Positions 28,344 to 39,441 of a stretch of DNA of 64,000 bases are shown piece after piece (the stretch's first letter is position 1; every line of letters begins with the position of its first letter). The DNA lies in the NCBI RefSeq assembly GCF_007679045.1, contig NZ_VEFS01000003.1, forward strand, positions 231,785-295,784, given 5' to 3'. The position numbers and the translations under genes are program-made. The notes below the pieces were generated by a model that did no database searches, was not told the DNA's origin, and was given only the letters and a program-made list of their open reading frames with translations. This DNA comes from Microbacterium sp. BH-3-3-3. GTDB taxonomy: Bacteria > Actinomycetota > Actinomycetes > Actinomycetales > Microbacteriaceae.

Positions 28344-29369
28344 ATGGAGCAGCTCAAAGTCATCGGAACCGAAGATGACGTCCTCGTCGTGGCGACGCAG
28401 GCGGGCGAGCGATTCGCCCTCGCCATCGACGATGTGCTGCGCGCCGAGGCGCGCCGCGCACGCCGCGACCGCGCCGACGACGATCGTGCCCCCCGGCCGA
28501 GCCCCCGCGAGATCCAGGCGCACATCCGCTCCGGGATGTCGGCGCGCGAGGTCGCGACTCTGCTGAACGCCCGCGTCGAAGACGTCGAGCGTTTCGAGGG
28601 CCCGGTGCTGGCCGAGCGCGAGCACGTCGTCGCTCAGGCCCTCGCCGTGCCCGTGCTGCTGGGCGGCACGCTCGAGCACGACGCCCCCGTCACGTTCGGC
28701 GCCGCCGTGCGCGCGAAGCTCGCCGAGGCCGGAGCGTCGGCCGAGCGCTGGACGAGCTGGAAGGAGAGCACGGGCTGGATGGTCAAGCTCGAGTTCACCG
28801 CGAACGGCATCGATCACGACGCCCGCTGGGGCTTCGACCCGCGCCGCAGCAGCCTGTCGCCGCAGAACGCCGATGCGATCCAGCTGTCCCGCCAGGGCTC
28901 GCTGCCCGAGGGACTCATCCCTCGACTGCGTGCGCTCGACAGCATGACCAAAGACGACTCGCGCTTCGACAGCGGAGCCTTCGGGCCGCGTCGTCTCGAC
29001 ATCGACGACGAGCCGGGCGTCGAGGCCACCGGTCCCGTCGCCCCGGCCGTGCAGGCCGCGGCCATCAAGCGCTCCCCCGACGCCCCGGTCGCCTCATCCG
29101 AGACGGCCGATCTGCTCGAGGCCCTGCGTCGGCGCCGCGGACAGCGCGAGCCGCTTCCGGGCGTGACCGAGGTCGAGCCCGAGCCGCGTCCTTCGGCCCC
29201 GCCGGTGGCGCTGCTCGACGCCGCGGAGTCGGGCTACGTCGACGACGCCGACGAGAAGACGCCGGAGCCCGAGCGCCCGCAGGCGGATGGCGCGCGACGC
29301 ACGAAGGGTCGTCCGTCGATGCCGTCGTGGGACGAGATCGTGTTCGGCGCCCGCTCCGACGAGAGCTGA
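28344..29369 (+). CDS. sepH: Septation protein SepH
   Basis: 341 residues. The N-terminal DUF3071 domain (about 1-170) starts MEQLKVIGTEDDVLVVAT and includes a helix-turn-helix-like SAREVATLLNARVEDVERFEGPVLAEREHV. The C-terminal half is disordered and acidic, and ends VFGARSDES. In Streptomyces and Mycobacterium SepH binds FtsZ and promotes filament assembly during division. The ATG at 28344 has GGAGG upstream; a GTG at 28335 is less well placed. It is transcribed alone, after a 222-bp gap from the DUF4193 gene. Confidence 0.92.
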   Translation: MEQLKVIGTEDDVLVVATQAGERFALAIDDVLRAEARRARRDRADDDRAPRPSPREIQAHIRSGMSAREVATLLNARVEDVERFEGPVLAEREHVVAQALAVPVLLGGTLEHDAPVTFGAAVRAKLAEAGASAERWTSWKESTGWMVKLEFTANGIDHDARWGFDPRRSSLSPQNADAIQLSRQGSLPEGLIPRLRALDSMTKDDSRFDSGAFGPRRLDIDDEPGVEATGPVAPAVQAAAIKRSPDAPVASSETADLLEALRRRRGQREPLPGVTEVEPEPRPSAPPVALLDAAESGYVDDADEKTPEPERPQADGARRTKGRPSMPSWDEIVFGARSDES

Positions 29370-29454
29370 CACCCCGCCGTCCTGCGGATCGGACATCCGA
29401 CCCGCGGGACGAGTCGTGCCTGTCGACGGCGCGTCGCGCGTGAGATCCGCACGA

Positions 29455-29470
29455 CGGCATCCGGATGCCG
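29455..29470. repeat. 16-bp perfect palindrome
   Basis: CGGCATCCGGATGCCG in the gap between sepH and the convergent phosphodiesterase gene. It is built from the GGCATCC/GGATGCC motif that recurs throughout the window. Confidence 0.6.
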
Positions 29471-29485
29471 CGTCTCGGCCTCGCG

Positions 29486-30613
29486 TCAGGCGAAGGCGCC
29501 GAGGCGCAGGAGCGGCACCGTGCGCTCCTCGTCGGTGAGCGATCCGTGCTGGCCGACCATGCGCTGTGGTCGTCTGTCGGCCTCGCGGTCGTCGTAGTAG
29601 GCGAATCGGCCGCGCGCGGCCACGAGCACGTCTCCGATTCGGGGGCGCACCTCGTCGTCGACCCGGCCGAAGAGCCCTGCTTCGATCGCCTCGTCGCGGG
29701 CCATGACCCAGGCTCGCGCGGCCTCGCTCTCGCGCCAGACCGCGGCCACGGCATCCGCCCGCCCCTCGGCCGTGTACAGGTGGAGCATGCGCGGCTCGCC
29801 GCCGACGATGTCGACGCCGTCGAGCAGTGCGTCGCCCTCGCGCAGCAGCACGTGCTTGTGCGCCGGCACGTCGACCATGCCGTGATCGGCCGTGACCAGC
29901 ACGCCCGTGTGCGCGTCGATACCCTCGGCGAGGCGGCGGGCCGCGGCATCCACCCGCTCGAGAGTGTCGGTCCAGCGGTCGGACTCCCACCCGTCACGAT
30001 GACCAGCGGTGTCGAGTTCGGGGGCGTACAGATACGTGATCGATCCCGGATGCCGCGCAGCCAGGTCGGCCGCGAGACGTACGCGCTCGTCGAGATCGTC
30101 GGAGGGGAAGAACTCCGCCCCGCGCAGCGTCGCCTCGGTGAAGCCGGTGCCGGTGTACGAGGGGCGGGACACGACGAAGCTCGGTCGTCCCGCGGCGGCG
30201 TGGCGGGCGAACAGTGGCTCGCTGCGCTGCCAGGTGTGCGGGTCGAGGCCGTCGGTCTCCCACCCGTGCAGCTGGTTGGGCGCCAGATCGGTGCCGGGGA
30301 TGCGGGCGCGGTAGCCGACGATGCCGTGCACGCCCGGATCGGTGCCCGTCAGCAGGCTCGAAAGAGCCGCCGCGGTGGTCGAGGGGAAGACGGTGCGCGC
30401 CACGTCGCGCCGGCCCCCGACCGAGCCGAGGAAGCGCGCGTGACCGCGACGGGCGGCGAGGTTGTGCGAGCCGAGGCCGTCGATGAGGAACACGATGGCA
30501 CTGCGCGCGGGGTTGAACCACTCCGATTCGCCGGCCAGGGCGGCGATCGACTGCTCCACCACACCGGTGAGGCTCCGGGAGCGCGGCGGGTCCGCCGGTA
30601 GGCTGAGTGTCAT
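29486..30613 (-). CDS. Nucleotide pyrophosphatase/phosphodiesterase family protein
   Basis: 375 residues of the alkaline phosphatase superfamily. Metal site and nucleophile: [10 protein letters not shown] (Asp) and [16 protein letters not shown] (Thr nucleophile), then [12 protein letters not shown] and [10 protein letters not shown] with the second-site Asp/His residues. These are typical of NPP-type enzymes that hydrolyse phosphodiesters or pyrophosphates. No signal peptide, so cytoplasmic unless exported by a partner. The ATG at 30613 (MTLSLP) is used since the upstream extension is Arg-rich. Divergent from parC. Confidence 0.88.
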   Translation of the reverse strand: MTLSLPADPPRSRSLTGVVEQSIAALAGESEWFNPARSAIVFLIDGLGSHNLAARRGHARFLGSVGGRRDVARTVFPSTTAAALSSLLTGTDPGVHGIVGYRARIPGTDLAPNQLHGWETDGLDPHTWQRSEPLFARHAAAGRPSFVVSRPSYTGTGFTEATLRGAEFFPSDDLDERVRLAADLAARHPGSITYLYAPELDTAGHRDGWESDRWTDTLERVDAAARRLAEGIDAHTGVLVTADHGMVDVPAHKHVLLREGDALLDGVDIVGGEPRMLHLYTAEGRADAVAAVWRESEAARAWVMARDEAIEAGLFGRVDDEVRPRIGDVLVAARGRFAYYDDREADRRPQRMVGQHGSLTDEERTVPLLRLGAFA

Positions 30614-30684
30614 CTCGGCAAGTCTTCCACACGACTCCCGATCCCCGTCCTGACGCGACGCCCGCCCGACCCGAGGCCGCACCT

Positions 30685-33153
30685 ATGCCCGATTCCCGTT
30701 CCTCCTCATCCGCGACGTCACCCGTCGTCGAGCGCATCGAAGACGTCGATGTCTCGACCGAGATGCAGGGGTCGTTCCTCGAGTACGCCTACTCGGTCAT
30801 CTATTCGCGGGCCCTCCCCGACGCCCGCGACGGACTCAAGCCGGTGCAGCGCCGCATCCTGTACCAGATGGCCGAGATGGGGCTGCGGCCCGACCGCGGG
30901 CACGTCAAGAGCGCCCGCGTCGTCGGCGAGGTGATGGGAAAGCTCCACCCCCACGGCGACGCCCCCATCTACGACGCCCTCGTGCGCCTGGCCCAGTACT
31001 TCTCGCTGCGGGTGCCCCTGGTCGACGGCCACGGCAACTTCGGCTCGCTCGACGACGGTCCCGCCGCGCCCCGGTACACCGAGGCGCGCCTCGCTCCCCC
31101 GGCGATGGCGCTGACCGAGAACCTCGACGAGGACGTCGTCGACTTCATCCCGAACTACGACGGTCAGTTCCAGCAGCCCGAGGTGCTCCCGGCCGCCTTC
31201 CCCAACCTGCTGGTCAACGGCGCGACGGGCATCGCGGTCGGCATGGCGACGAACATGGCGCCGCACAACCTCATCGAGGTCGTCGCCGCCGCGATCCACC
31301 TGCTGCAGCATCCGGATGCCACCGTCGAAGAGCTCATGGAGTTCGTGCCCGGCCCCGACCTGCCCTCGGGCGGCATCATCGTGGGTCTCGACGGCATCAA
31401 AGACGCGTACACGAACGGTCGCGGCACGTTCCGCACTCGCGCGAAGGCCTCGATCGAGTCGCTCGGTCCGCGCCGCACCGGCATCGTCATCACCGAACTT
31501 CCCTACCTCGTCGGTCCCGAGCGCGTGATCGAGAAGATCAAAGACGCCGTGCAGGCGAAGAAGCTGACGGGCATCGCCGACGTCACCGACCTCACCGACC
31601 GCAACAACGGCCTGCGCCTGGTGATCGGCATCAAGACCGGCTTCGACCCCAAGGCCGTGCTCGAGCAGCTCTACCGCCTCACGCCCCTCGAGGACTCCTT
31701 CGGCATCAACAACGTCGCCCTCGTCGACGGCCAGCCGCAGACCCTGGGCCTGCGCGAGATGCTGCGGGTGTACATCGATCACCGCATCCGCGTCGTCACG
31801 CGGCGCAGCGAGTTCCGTCTGGCGCGCAAGCGCGAGCGCCTGCACCTGGTCGAGGGTCTTCTCATCGCGATCCTCGACATCGACGAGGTCATCCAGGTCA
31901 TCCGCTCGTCCGATGACAGCGAAGAAGCGCGCACGCGCCTGCAGGAGGTCTTCGACCTCTCGCACCCGCAGGCCGAGTACATCCTCGAGCTGCGGCTGCG
32001 TCGCCTCACGAAGTTCTCGCGCATCGAGCTCGAGGCCGAGCGCGACCAGTTGAACGCCGAGATCGCGCAGCTGGTCGAGTTGCTGGGCAGCGAGACGCTG
32101 CTGCGCCAGCAGGTGGCGAGAGAACTGGATGCCGCGGCCGACGCTTACGGCACCCCGCGCCGCACGATGCTGCTCAACGGCGGACCTGTACAGCCCCGTT
32201 CGGCGAGGGCCGCGGCCGCCGCCGTCGATCTGCAGATCGCCGACGCCCCGTGCCGCGTGTACCTGTCGGCCACCGGACGCATGGTGCGCGCCGAGCTCGT
32301 CGCCGACGCCCCCGCCGGCGGTGTGGTGCCGCCCGCGCGCCGGTCGAAGCACGACGCGATCCGTTCGTCGGTCGACACGACCACGCGCGGCGACATCGGC
32401 GCGGTGACCTCCGCCGGGCGTCTCGTGCGCTTCTCGCCGGTGGATCTGCCGTCCGTCCCCGCCAACTCGGTGCAGGTCGCCGCGGGCACGAAGGTCGAGC
32501 AGTACCTGGCGCTCGCGAAGGGCGAGAAGGTCGTGGCCCTCGTGCCCTTGGTCGACTCCCCCACCATCGCGCTCGGCACCGAGCAGGGCGTCGTCAAGCG
32601 GGTCGCCGCGACCGAGCTCGGCACGAAGGACGAGATCGAGATCATCTCGCTGCGCGACGGCGACCGGGTCGTGGGCGCCGCTCCCGCCGGCGACAACGCC
32701 GAGCTCGTGTTCATCGCGAGCGATGCGCAGCTGCTGCGCTTCGAGGCCTCCTCCGTGCGACCCCAAGGACGATCGGCGGGCGGCATGGCCGGCATCCGCC
32801 TCTCCGACGGCGCACGGGTGATCGACTTCGCCGTCGTCGGGGCCTCGGCCTTCGACGCGGTGGTGGTGACCGTGGCCGGATCGTCGGCCGCGCTGCCGGG
32901 CACCGATGCCGGGAGCGCCAAGGTCTCGGCCTTCACGGAGTTCCCCGCCAAGGGGCGCGCCACCGGCGGAGTGCGCGCTCAGCGCCTCCTGCGCGGCGAA
33001 GACGCCCTCGTGCTCGCGTGGGTCGGCACCGATCCCCGCGCGGTGGGCCCCGACGGCTCGGTGCGTGCGCTGCCGGATGCCGGCGCCAAGCGCGACGCCT
33101 CAGGTCAGCCCCTCGACGCCGTCGTCGGCGCGATCGGCACCGTCGTCCGCTGA
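30685..33153 (+). CDS. parC: DNA topoisomerase IV subunit A (GyrA/ParC family)
   Basis: 822 residues. The breakage-reunion domain begins with [31 protein letters not shown]; the active-site Tyr is in APRYTEARL and the quinolone-determining region reads [17 protein letters not shown]. The C-terminal beta-propeller repeats (about 520-820) lack the GyrA-box QRRGGKG, which favours ParC over GyrA, and its partner ParE is encoded convergently at 33522-35591. ParC/ParE decatenates daughter chromosomes. The ATG at 30685 has GAGG 9 nt upstream. The length is normal. Confidence 0.9.
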   Translation: MPDSRSSSSATSPVVERIEDVDVSTEMQGSFLEYAYSVIYSRALPDARDGLKPVQRRILYQMAEMGLRPDRGHVKSARVVGEVMGKLHPHGDAPIYDALVRLAQYFSLRVPLVDGHGNFGSLDDGPAAPRYTEARLAPPAMALTENLDEDVVDFIPNYDGQFQQPEVLPAAFPNLLVNGATGIAVGMATNMAPHNLIEVVAAAIHLLQHPDATVEELMEFVPGPDLPSGGIIVGLDGIKDAYTNGRGTFRTRAKASIESLGPRRTGIVITELPYLVGPERVIEKIKDAVQAKKLTGIADVTDLTDRNNGLRLVIGIKTGFDPKAVLEQLYRLTPLEDSFGINNVALVDGQPQTLGLREMLRVYIDHRIRVVTRRSEFRLARKRERLHLVEGLLIAILDIDEVIQVIRSSDDSEEARTRLQEVFDLSHPQAEYILELRLRRLTKFSRIELEAERDQLNAEIAQLVELLGSETLLRQQVARELDAAADAYGTPRRTMLLNGGPVQPRSARAAAAAVDLQIADAPCRVYLSATGRMVRAELVADAPAGGVVPPARRSKHDAIRSSVDTTTRGDIGAVTSAGRLVRFSPVDLPSVPANSVQVAAGTKVEQYLALAKGEKVVALVPLVDSPTIALGTEQGVVKRVAATELGTKDEIEIISLRDGDRVVGAAPAGDNAELVFIASDAQLLRFEASSVRPQGRSAGGMAGIRLSDGARVIDFAVVGASAFDAVVVTVAGSSAALPGTDAGSAKVSAFTEFPAKGRATGGVRAQRLLRGEDALVLAWVGTDPRAVGPDGSVRALPDAGAKRDASGQPLDAVVGAIGTVVR

Positions 33154-33191
33154 GCCCGCGGCCCGGCGGGGCCGGGTCGGTCGCGGCTGCC

Positions 33192-33490
33192 GTCGTGCGG
33201 ACGCGGGTGCCGACACGCCGGTCCGGCCGTCGGCGGGACGGCCTGTCGGGGTTTTCGTCCGCAGGACGGCGGCGGGGCGGCGGCAGGGCGGTCGCGGGCC
33301 GTGTGAGACCCTCGTGCGGACGCCGTCGGCGACATGCCGGTCCGACCGGCCGAAGCGGCGGCGTGTCGGGGGCGGAATCCGCAGGACGGCGGCGGAGGCC
33401 GTGTGCTCGACCGTCGTGCGGACGCGGGTGCCGACACGCCGGTTCGGCCGTCGGCGGGACGGCGTGTCGGAGTTCTCGTCCGCAGGACGG
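33192..33490. repeat. Three tandem copies of an approximately 80-bp inverted-repeat element
   Basis: Copies at about 33192-33270, 33311-33390 and 33413-33490, spaced 119 and 102 bp. Each starts TCGTGCGGACG and ends TCCGCAGGACGG, with CCGACACGCCGGT-like and GTGTCGG arms between, so each can fold into a long hairpin. Copies 1 and 3 are nearly identical; copy 2 has diverged. The block fills the 368 bp between the convergent parC and parE genes and holds no gene. Confidence 0.85.
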
Positions 33491-33521
33491 CGAGCCCGCT
33501 CGACGACGGACCCCGGCAGGC

Positions 33522-35591
<2,070 letters not shown>

Positions 35592-35756
35592 GATTTCCCA
35601 GCGTAATCGGGGGTACCGACATCGCCTGCCAGACACACAGCGAGGTCGGGTCACCGTACGCGCACAGCGAAATGTGATCAAGCCGCGGCATAAGGGAAAC
35701 ATCCGCGTGGTTGTATATGGAGACTCGCCCACGACCACCTGAGGAGGGCACCCGAC

Positions 35757-35978
35757 ATGACCACCACGACTGCACCCGAAGCGTCAGCCGTCCTCGATCA
35801 CCGCCTGACGGCGGCGGATCGCTGCGACTCCTGCGGCGCGCAGGCCTACATCGCCGCCGAGGTGAACGGCAGCGAGCTGCTGTTCTGCGCACACCACGGC
35901 CGCAAGTACGAAGAGAAGCTCCGCAGCATCGCCACCTCGTGGCACGACGAGACGGCGCGACTCAACGCCGCCGACTGA
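35757..35978 (+). CDS. DUF7455 domain protein
   Basis: 73 residues. CDSCGAQAYIAAEV followed by LLFCAHHGRKYEEKL suggests a small zinc-binding fold (Cys-x2-Cys and Cys-x-His-His). The family is widespread next to the topoisomerase or sigma factor genes of actinobacteria; function unknown. The ATG at 35757 has GAGGAGG upstream. A TATATGG sequence at 35713-35719 could be part of its promoter. A strong hairpin follows the stop. Confidence 0.88.
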   Translation: MTTTTAPEASAVLDHRLTAADRCDSCGAQAYIAAEVNGSELLFCAHHGRKYEEKLRSIATSWHDETARLNAAD

Positions 35979-35990
35979 GACCATCACGTC

Positions 35991-36035
35991 GGAACGGGCC
36001 CCGCGCACTCCTTCGAGTGCGACGGGGCCCGTTCC
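35991..36035. terminator. Bidirectional terminator between DUF7455 and the alanine racemase gene
   Basis: GGAACGGGCCCCG and CGGGGCCCGTTCC form a 13-bp outer stem, with an inner GCACTC-CTTC-GAGTGC hairpin. It lies between the two convergent stops (35978 and 36041). Confidence 0.85.
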
Positions 36036-36040
36036 GCGTT

Positions 36041-37084
36041 TCAGGGGGCGGTCGAGACGTAGGTGCGTGCGACGGTCGGCGAGACGCGGAGCGCGATCTC
36101 CTCACCGATCGTGTCGATGAGTTCGGCGAGATCGGTCGCGCTGGAGAGGGCGCCGGGACCGAAGAGGGCGATCTCATCCCCCGGCGCGGCGCCGGCCCAC
36201 GGCGCGAGCACCGTCTCGGTCGGCGCGATCGCCTCGACCCGTCGCGGTCCCTCGGGGGCGAGCACGTCGAAGCGTGCGCCCAGAGCGCTGGGCAGCCCGT
36301 GCAGGCTCCCCACGTCGAGGTGCACGCCCGCGGCGTCCACGGTCGTCACGGTGGCCCACAGCGTCGCGATCGGCTCGATGCCGAGCTCCTGCTCCCCCGG
36401 GCCTCCGGAGGGACGGATGCCGTACGAGAACGCGCCGACCCGCACGAGGTCTTCGCGGAACTCGCCCCTCGCGAAACCGGCCGCGCTGGCGGCCAGGTGC
36501 GAGAAACGCGGGTCGAGTCCCGCTGCGCGGGCCGTCTCGCGCGCGGCGAGGAACAGCGCTCGGGCGTCGTCGTCATCGGCATCCGAGGCCTCGGAGATGT
36601 GCGACCAGATTCCTTCGAACGCCACGCGCCCCGCCGCGACCAGCGTTGCGGTCTGCGCGAGAGCGGCCTCCCACCGTTCCGGACGGATGCCGTTGCGGTG
36701 CAGGCCCGTGTCGATCTTGAGGTGTACGCGGGCGGGCCGATCGGCCTCGAGCCGGGAGAGGTCGTCGAGGAGTGCTTCGTCGCCGATGCCAAGATCGAGG
36801 TCGGCCGCGATGCCCGCTACCAGATCGTCGGCTCCGCCGATGAGCCACACGAGGATCCGCACGTCGGGCCCGGCGATGCGCCGGACAGCGGCCCCCGTGA
36901 CCACGTCGAAGGCGCCGATCCAGCGGACGCCCTCGGCGACGGCGCGCGTCACGATCGGCTCCAGCCCGTGCGCGTAGGCGTCGTCCTTGACGACGAGCAT
37001 GTGGGCCGCGGGAGCCACCGCCTCGCGCACGCGACGAAGGTTGCGCGCGAAGGCGTCGAGGTCGACGCGGTAGACGGCGCTCAT
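36041..37084 (-). CDS. Alanine racemase-like PLP protein with degenerate C-terminal domain
   Basis: 347 residues. The barrel domain is clearly alanine racemase: VDLDAFARNLRRVR, the PLP lysine in MLVVKDDAYAHG (about residue 34), HLKIDTGLHRNGI, EGIWSHISEA, SHLAASAAG and VRVGAFSYGI. The C-terminal domain (about 240-347) is degenerate: the VSYGxT block carrying the second catalytic base (Tyr265 of the Bacillus enzyme) is absent. That block is present in the gene just upstream. Start ATG 37082-37084 overlaps the upstream stop as ATGA. It probably functions with that partner; alternatively it is a racemase paralogue with another activity. Confidence 0.85.
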   Translation of the reverse strand: MSAVYRVDLDAFARNLRRVREAVAPAAHMLVVKDDAYAHGLEPIVTRAVAEGVRWIGAFDVVTGAAVRRIAGPDVRILVWLIGGADDLVAGIAADLDLGIGDEALLDDLSRLEADRPARVHLKIDTGLHRNGIRPERWEAALAQTATLVAAGRVAFEGIWSHISEASDADDDDARALFLAARETARAAGLDPRFSHLAASAAGFARGEFREDLVRVGAFSYGIRPSGGPGEQELGIEPIATLWATVTTVDAAGVHLDVGSLHGLPSALGARFDVLAPEGPRRVEAIAPTETVLAPWAGAAPGDEIALFGPGALSSATDLAELIDTIGEEIALRVSPTVARTYVSTAP

Positions 37085-37731
37085 GCGCTCACCCGCCGAT
37101 CGGCACGGACGCCGACGAGGGCGACGATCTCCGCGGCGCCGAGGTCCGTGGCATCCGTCCACTCCTCGAGCGAGGGATGCCCCTCGGCCGGGTCGCCGAA
37201 GAAGACGACCTCGGCCCCGCGCTCGACGGTCGCGTCCTCGACGTCGACCACGCAGACGTCCATCGCGACGCGCCCGACGATGCGATGCCGACGTCCGCCG
37301 ATCGCGACGGTGGCGGCATTGCCGAGAGAGCGCACCACCCCCTGGGCGTAGCCACCGGTGACGAGGGCCACGGTGGTGTCGTGGGGCGCGCGATGCGTGT
37401 AACCGTACGAGACGCCCTCCCCGCGCAGCAGCGGCTTAATGCCCAGCGCGCGCCCGCGCAGCGACAGAACGGGCTGCGCGTGCGAGCCGGGCATGCCGAA
37501 CAGGACCGCGGCATCGAGAGGGGCGGCATCCATTCCGAGATCCTCCAGCACCGAACGCACCCACTCGGCACCGTGCCCCCACGCGTCGGCGGCGAGCACG
37601 TCGTCGCCGCCGGTCGCGATGCCGGCGGCGAGGGCGAGGGGCGCGTTGCGGCGCAGGGCGGACTCGGAGACGAGGGCCACGGGTGCCACTCCCCCGGCCT
37701 CGGGCAAGCGGGCAGGGAGCGTGGAGGTCAC
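37081..37731 (-). CDS. Alanine racemase C-terminal-domain protein
   Basis: 216 residues without a PLP barrel. Residues about 90-216 match the racemase beta domain: GEGVSYGYTHRAPHDTTVALVTGGYAQGVVRSLGN (with the catalytic Tyr), then GRVAMDVCVVDV (the substrate-carboxylate loop). The first 90 residues contain GMPGSHAQPVLSLRGRALGIKPLL, the linker seen before the beta domain in ordinary racemases, preceded by a helical stretch I do not recognise. A leaderless GTG start fits TAGTCT at 37738-37743. It is translationally coupled to the barrel gene downstream, so the domain order is inverted relative to a normal Alr. Confidence 0.85.
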   Translation of the reverse strand: MTSTLPARLPEAGGVAPVALVSESALRRNAPLALAAGIATGGDDVLAADAWGHGAEWVRSVLEDLGMDAAPLDAAVLFGMPGSHAQPVLSLRGRALGIKPLLRGEGVSYGYTHRAPHDTTVALVTGGYAQGVVRSLGNAATVAIGGRRHRIVGRVAMDVCVVDVEDATVERGAEVVFFGDPAEGHPSLEEWTDATDLGAAEIVALVGVRADRRVSA

Positions 37732-37737
37732 CCCTCT

Positions 37738-37743
37738 AGACTA
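37738..37743 (-). promoter_or_regulatory. Candidate -10 box of a leaderless mRNA (racemase operon)
   Basis: TAGTCT on the minus strand, 6 nt before the GTG at 37731, within the 44-bp gap to the divergent ATP-grasp gene. Confidence 0.45.
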
Positions 37744-37775
37744 ACGAGGTCCGTGATCCCCGACCCCGGAGCCTC

Positions 37776-38798
37776 ATGCCTCACAAGGGTTTCTCCCCCG
37801 TCACGCGCCTCCGCTACCTCGCCGGACGCGCCCGCCGCATCGATGTCGGCTCGGTCGTCGAACGAGCCAAAGAGGCCTCGAGCCAGCACGGCAAGGCCCT
37901 GCCGCTCGTCGTCGCCGACATGCTTTACCAGGCCGGTGTGAAGAACGTCGGCTTCCAGGACTACATCGACTACGACTTCGCGATCCTCACCCCCGCCGAG
38001 CGCTCGACGTACATGACGCACCCGGTGTCGAACCAGATCTCGCAGAAGTACGACCACCCCGACTACCGCGGCCTGTTCCAGGACAAGGTCGAGTTCGACC
38101 GGAAGTTCAGCGAGGTCCTGCGCCGCGAGTGGATGGTGGTGGATGCCGGCAACGCCGACGACCTGCGCGCCTTCACCGAGCGCCTCGGCACCATCGTCAC
38201 GAAGGAGCCGGTCGGTCAGGCCGGCACCGGCGTGCACCGCTACCACGCGGCCGAGGTCGACGACTGGAGCGCTTTCCACCGCGGACTGCTCGAGCGCGGC
38301 GAAATCCTCGTCGAAGAAGTCATCCGCCAGCACGACGACCTCGCGGCCGTCTGCCCCGGCACCGTCAACACCACCCGGGTCACCGCGTTCTTCGACGGAC
38401 AGAAGACCCACATCCTCGCCATGGCGCAGAAGTTCGGCCGCGGCGCGGTCAGCGACCAGATGACCTTCGGCGGCTTCTACACGATGCTCGACGAGAACGG
38501 CCACGCCCTGGGCGCCGGCTACGACTCGCACGGTCACGTGCACGAGCTGCATCCCGACTCGGGCGCGCGCATCGCCGACTTCCAGCTGCCGATGATCGAC
38601 GAGGTCAAGGCGTTCGTCGACGAGGTCGCGCGCGTCGTTCCGCAGGTGCAGTACGTCGGCTGGGACATCGTCGTCGGCCCCGACGGCCCTGTGCTCGTCG
38701 AGGGCAACTGGGGCGCCGGCGTGTACGAGAACAAGCCGAGCGTGACCGGCATCCGCACCGGACACAAGCCGCGCTACCAGGCCGCCATCGGGTTCTGA
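37776..38798 (+). CDS. Sugar-transfer-associated ATP-grasp domain protein
   Basis: 340 residues with the ATP-grasp fold: KFSEVLRREWMVVDA, IVTKEPVGQAGTGVHRY (ATP-binding Lys and glycine-rich loop), ILVEEVIRQHDDLAAVCPGTVNTTRVTAFF, and the metal-binding end VGWDIVVGPDGPVLVEGNWGAG. The family is often found in cell-envelope or glycan clusters and is thought to ligate an amino acid or similar carboxylate to an amine. The substrate is unknown. It is divergent from, and 44 bp away from, the racemase genes, which hints at a D-amino-acid-containing product. The ATG at 37776 lacks a clear ribosome site. Confidence 0.85.
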   Translation: MPHKGFSPVTRLRYLAGRARRIDVGSVVERAKEASSQHGKALPLVVADMLYQAGVKNVGFQDYIDYDFAILTPAERSTYMTHPVSNQISQKYDHPDYRGLFQDKVEFDRKFSEVLRREWMVVDAGNADDLRAFTERLGTIVTKEPVGQAGTGVHRYHAAEVDDWSAFHRGLLERGEILVEEVIRQHDDLAAVCPGTVNTTRVTAFFDGQKTHILAMAQKFGRGAVSDQMTFGGFYTMLDENGHALGAGYDSHGHVHELHPDSGARIADFQLPMIDEVKAFVDEVARVVPQVQYVGWDIVVGPDGPVLVEGNWGAGVYENKPSVTGIRTGHKPRYQAAIGF

Positions 38799-38810
38799 TC
38801 CCGGATGCCG

Positions 38811-38843
38811 AGAGGCCCGTCCCCCGCGTGGGGCCGGGCCTCT
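38811..38843 (+). terminator. Terminator of the ATP-grasp gene
   Basis: AGAGGCCCG and CGGGCCTCT form a 9-bp stem, with CCCC/GGGG pairing inside, 12 bp after the stop. Confidence 0.8.
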
Positions 38844-38857
38844 TCTGCTCGGTGCGG

Positions 38858-39392
38858 GAGGTCCCTGAGCTTGTCGAAGGGCCCGGGGCCGGCGTGGGTC
38901 TGGGGGCTTCGACAGGCTCAGCCACCTCGGTTGGGAGGTCCCTGAGCTTGTCGAAGGGCCCGGGGGCTGCAACAGGCTCAGCCACCTCGGTTGGGAGGTC
39001 CCTGAGCTTGTCGAAGGGTCCGGGGGCTGCGACAGGCTCAGCCACCTCGGTTGGGAGGTCCCTGGCTTCGACAGGCTCAGCCACCTGGGTTGGGGAGGTC
39101 CCTGAGCTTGTCGAAGGGTCCGGGGCCGGCGTTGGGCTCCGGTGGCTTCGACAGGCTCAGCCACCTGGGTTCGGGGAGGGCGTGGGGTCCGGTGGCTTCG
39201 ACAGGCTCAGCCACCTGGGTTCGGGGAGGGCGTGGAACCCGGTGGCTTCGACAGGCTCAGCCACCTCGGTTGGGAGGTCCCTGAGCTTGTCGAAGGGTCC
39301 GGTGGCTTCGACAGGCTCAGCCACCTCGGTTGGGAGGTCCCTGGCTTTGACAGGCCCCGCCACCTCGGTTGTCGAGGTGGCGGCATCCGGGA
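38858..39392. repeat. Second, irregular array of REP-like hairpins
   Basis: About five copies of GGTCCCTGAGCTTGTCGAAGGG alternate with about nine of the opposite-facing GGCTTCGACAGGCTCAGCCACC class (some mutated to CTGCAACAGG or CTTTGACAGG), here described by their cores GAGCTTGTCGA and TCGACAGGCTC. Linkers such as CACCTCGGTTGGGA and CTGGGTTCGGGGAGGGCGTGG recur, giving unit lengths of about 44-65 bp. It fills the gap between the ATP-grasp gene terminator and the CofE-like gene. The core differs by one base (CTT for CCT) from that of the array at 1-695. No gene inside. Confidence 0.88.
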
Positions 39393-39397
39393 ACGCG

Positions 39398-39429
39398 AAA
39401 GGCCCGCCCCGCGAACGGGACGGGCCTTC
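39398..39429 (-). terminator. Terminator of the sigma factor/CofE-like operon
   Basis: AAGGCCCG (39399-39406) and CGGGCCTT (39421-39428) pair, extended by CCCC with GGGAC, 13 bp downstream of the CofE-like stop on the minus strand. Confidence 0.75.
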
Positions 39430-39441
39430 CGACGAGGTGTC

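Noticed and set aside
36041-37731. Frameshifted alanine racemase pseudogene
   Set aside because: The C-terminal domain gene comes first and the barrel gene has its own complete, though degenerate, C-terminal domain, so a frameshift cannot produce this order; both frames are intact.
38860-39380. Long plus-strand frames over the second array
   Set aside because: Repeated VASTGSATS-like peptides are translations of the hairpins; no start or conservation.
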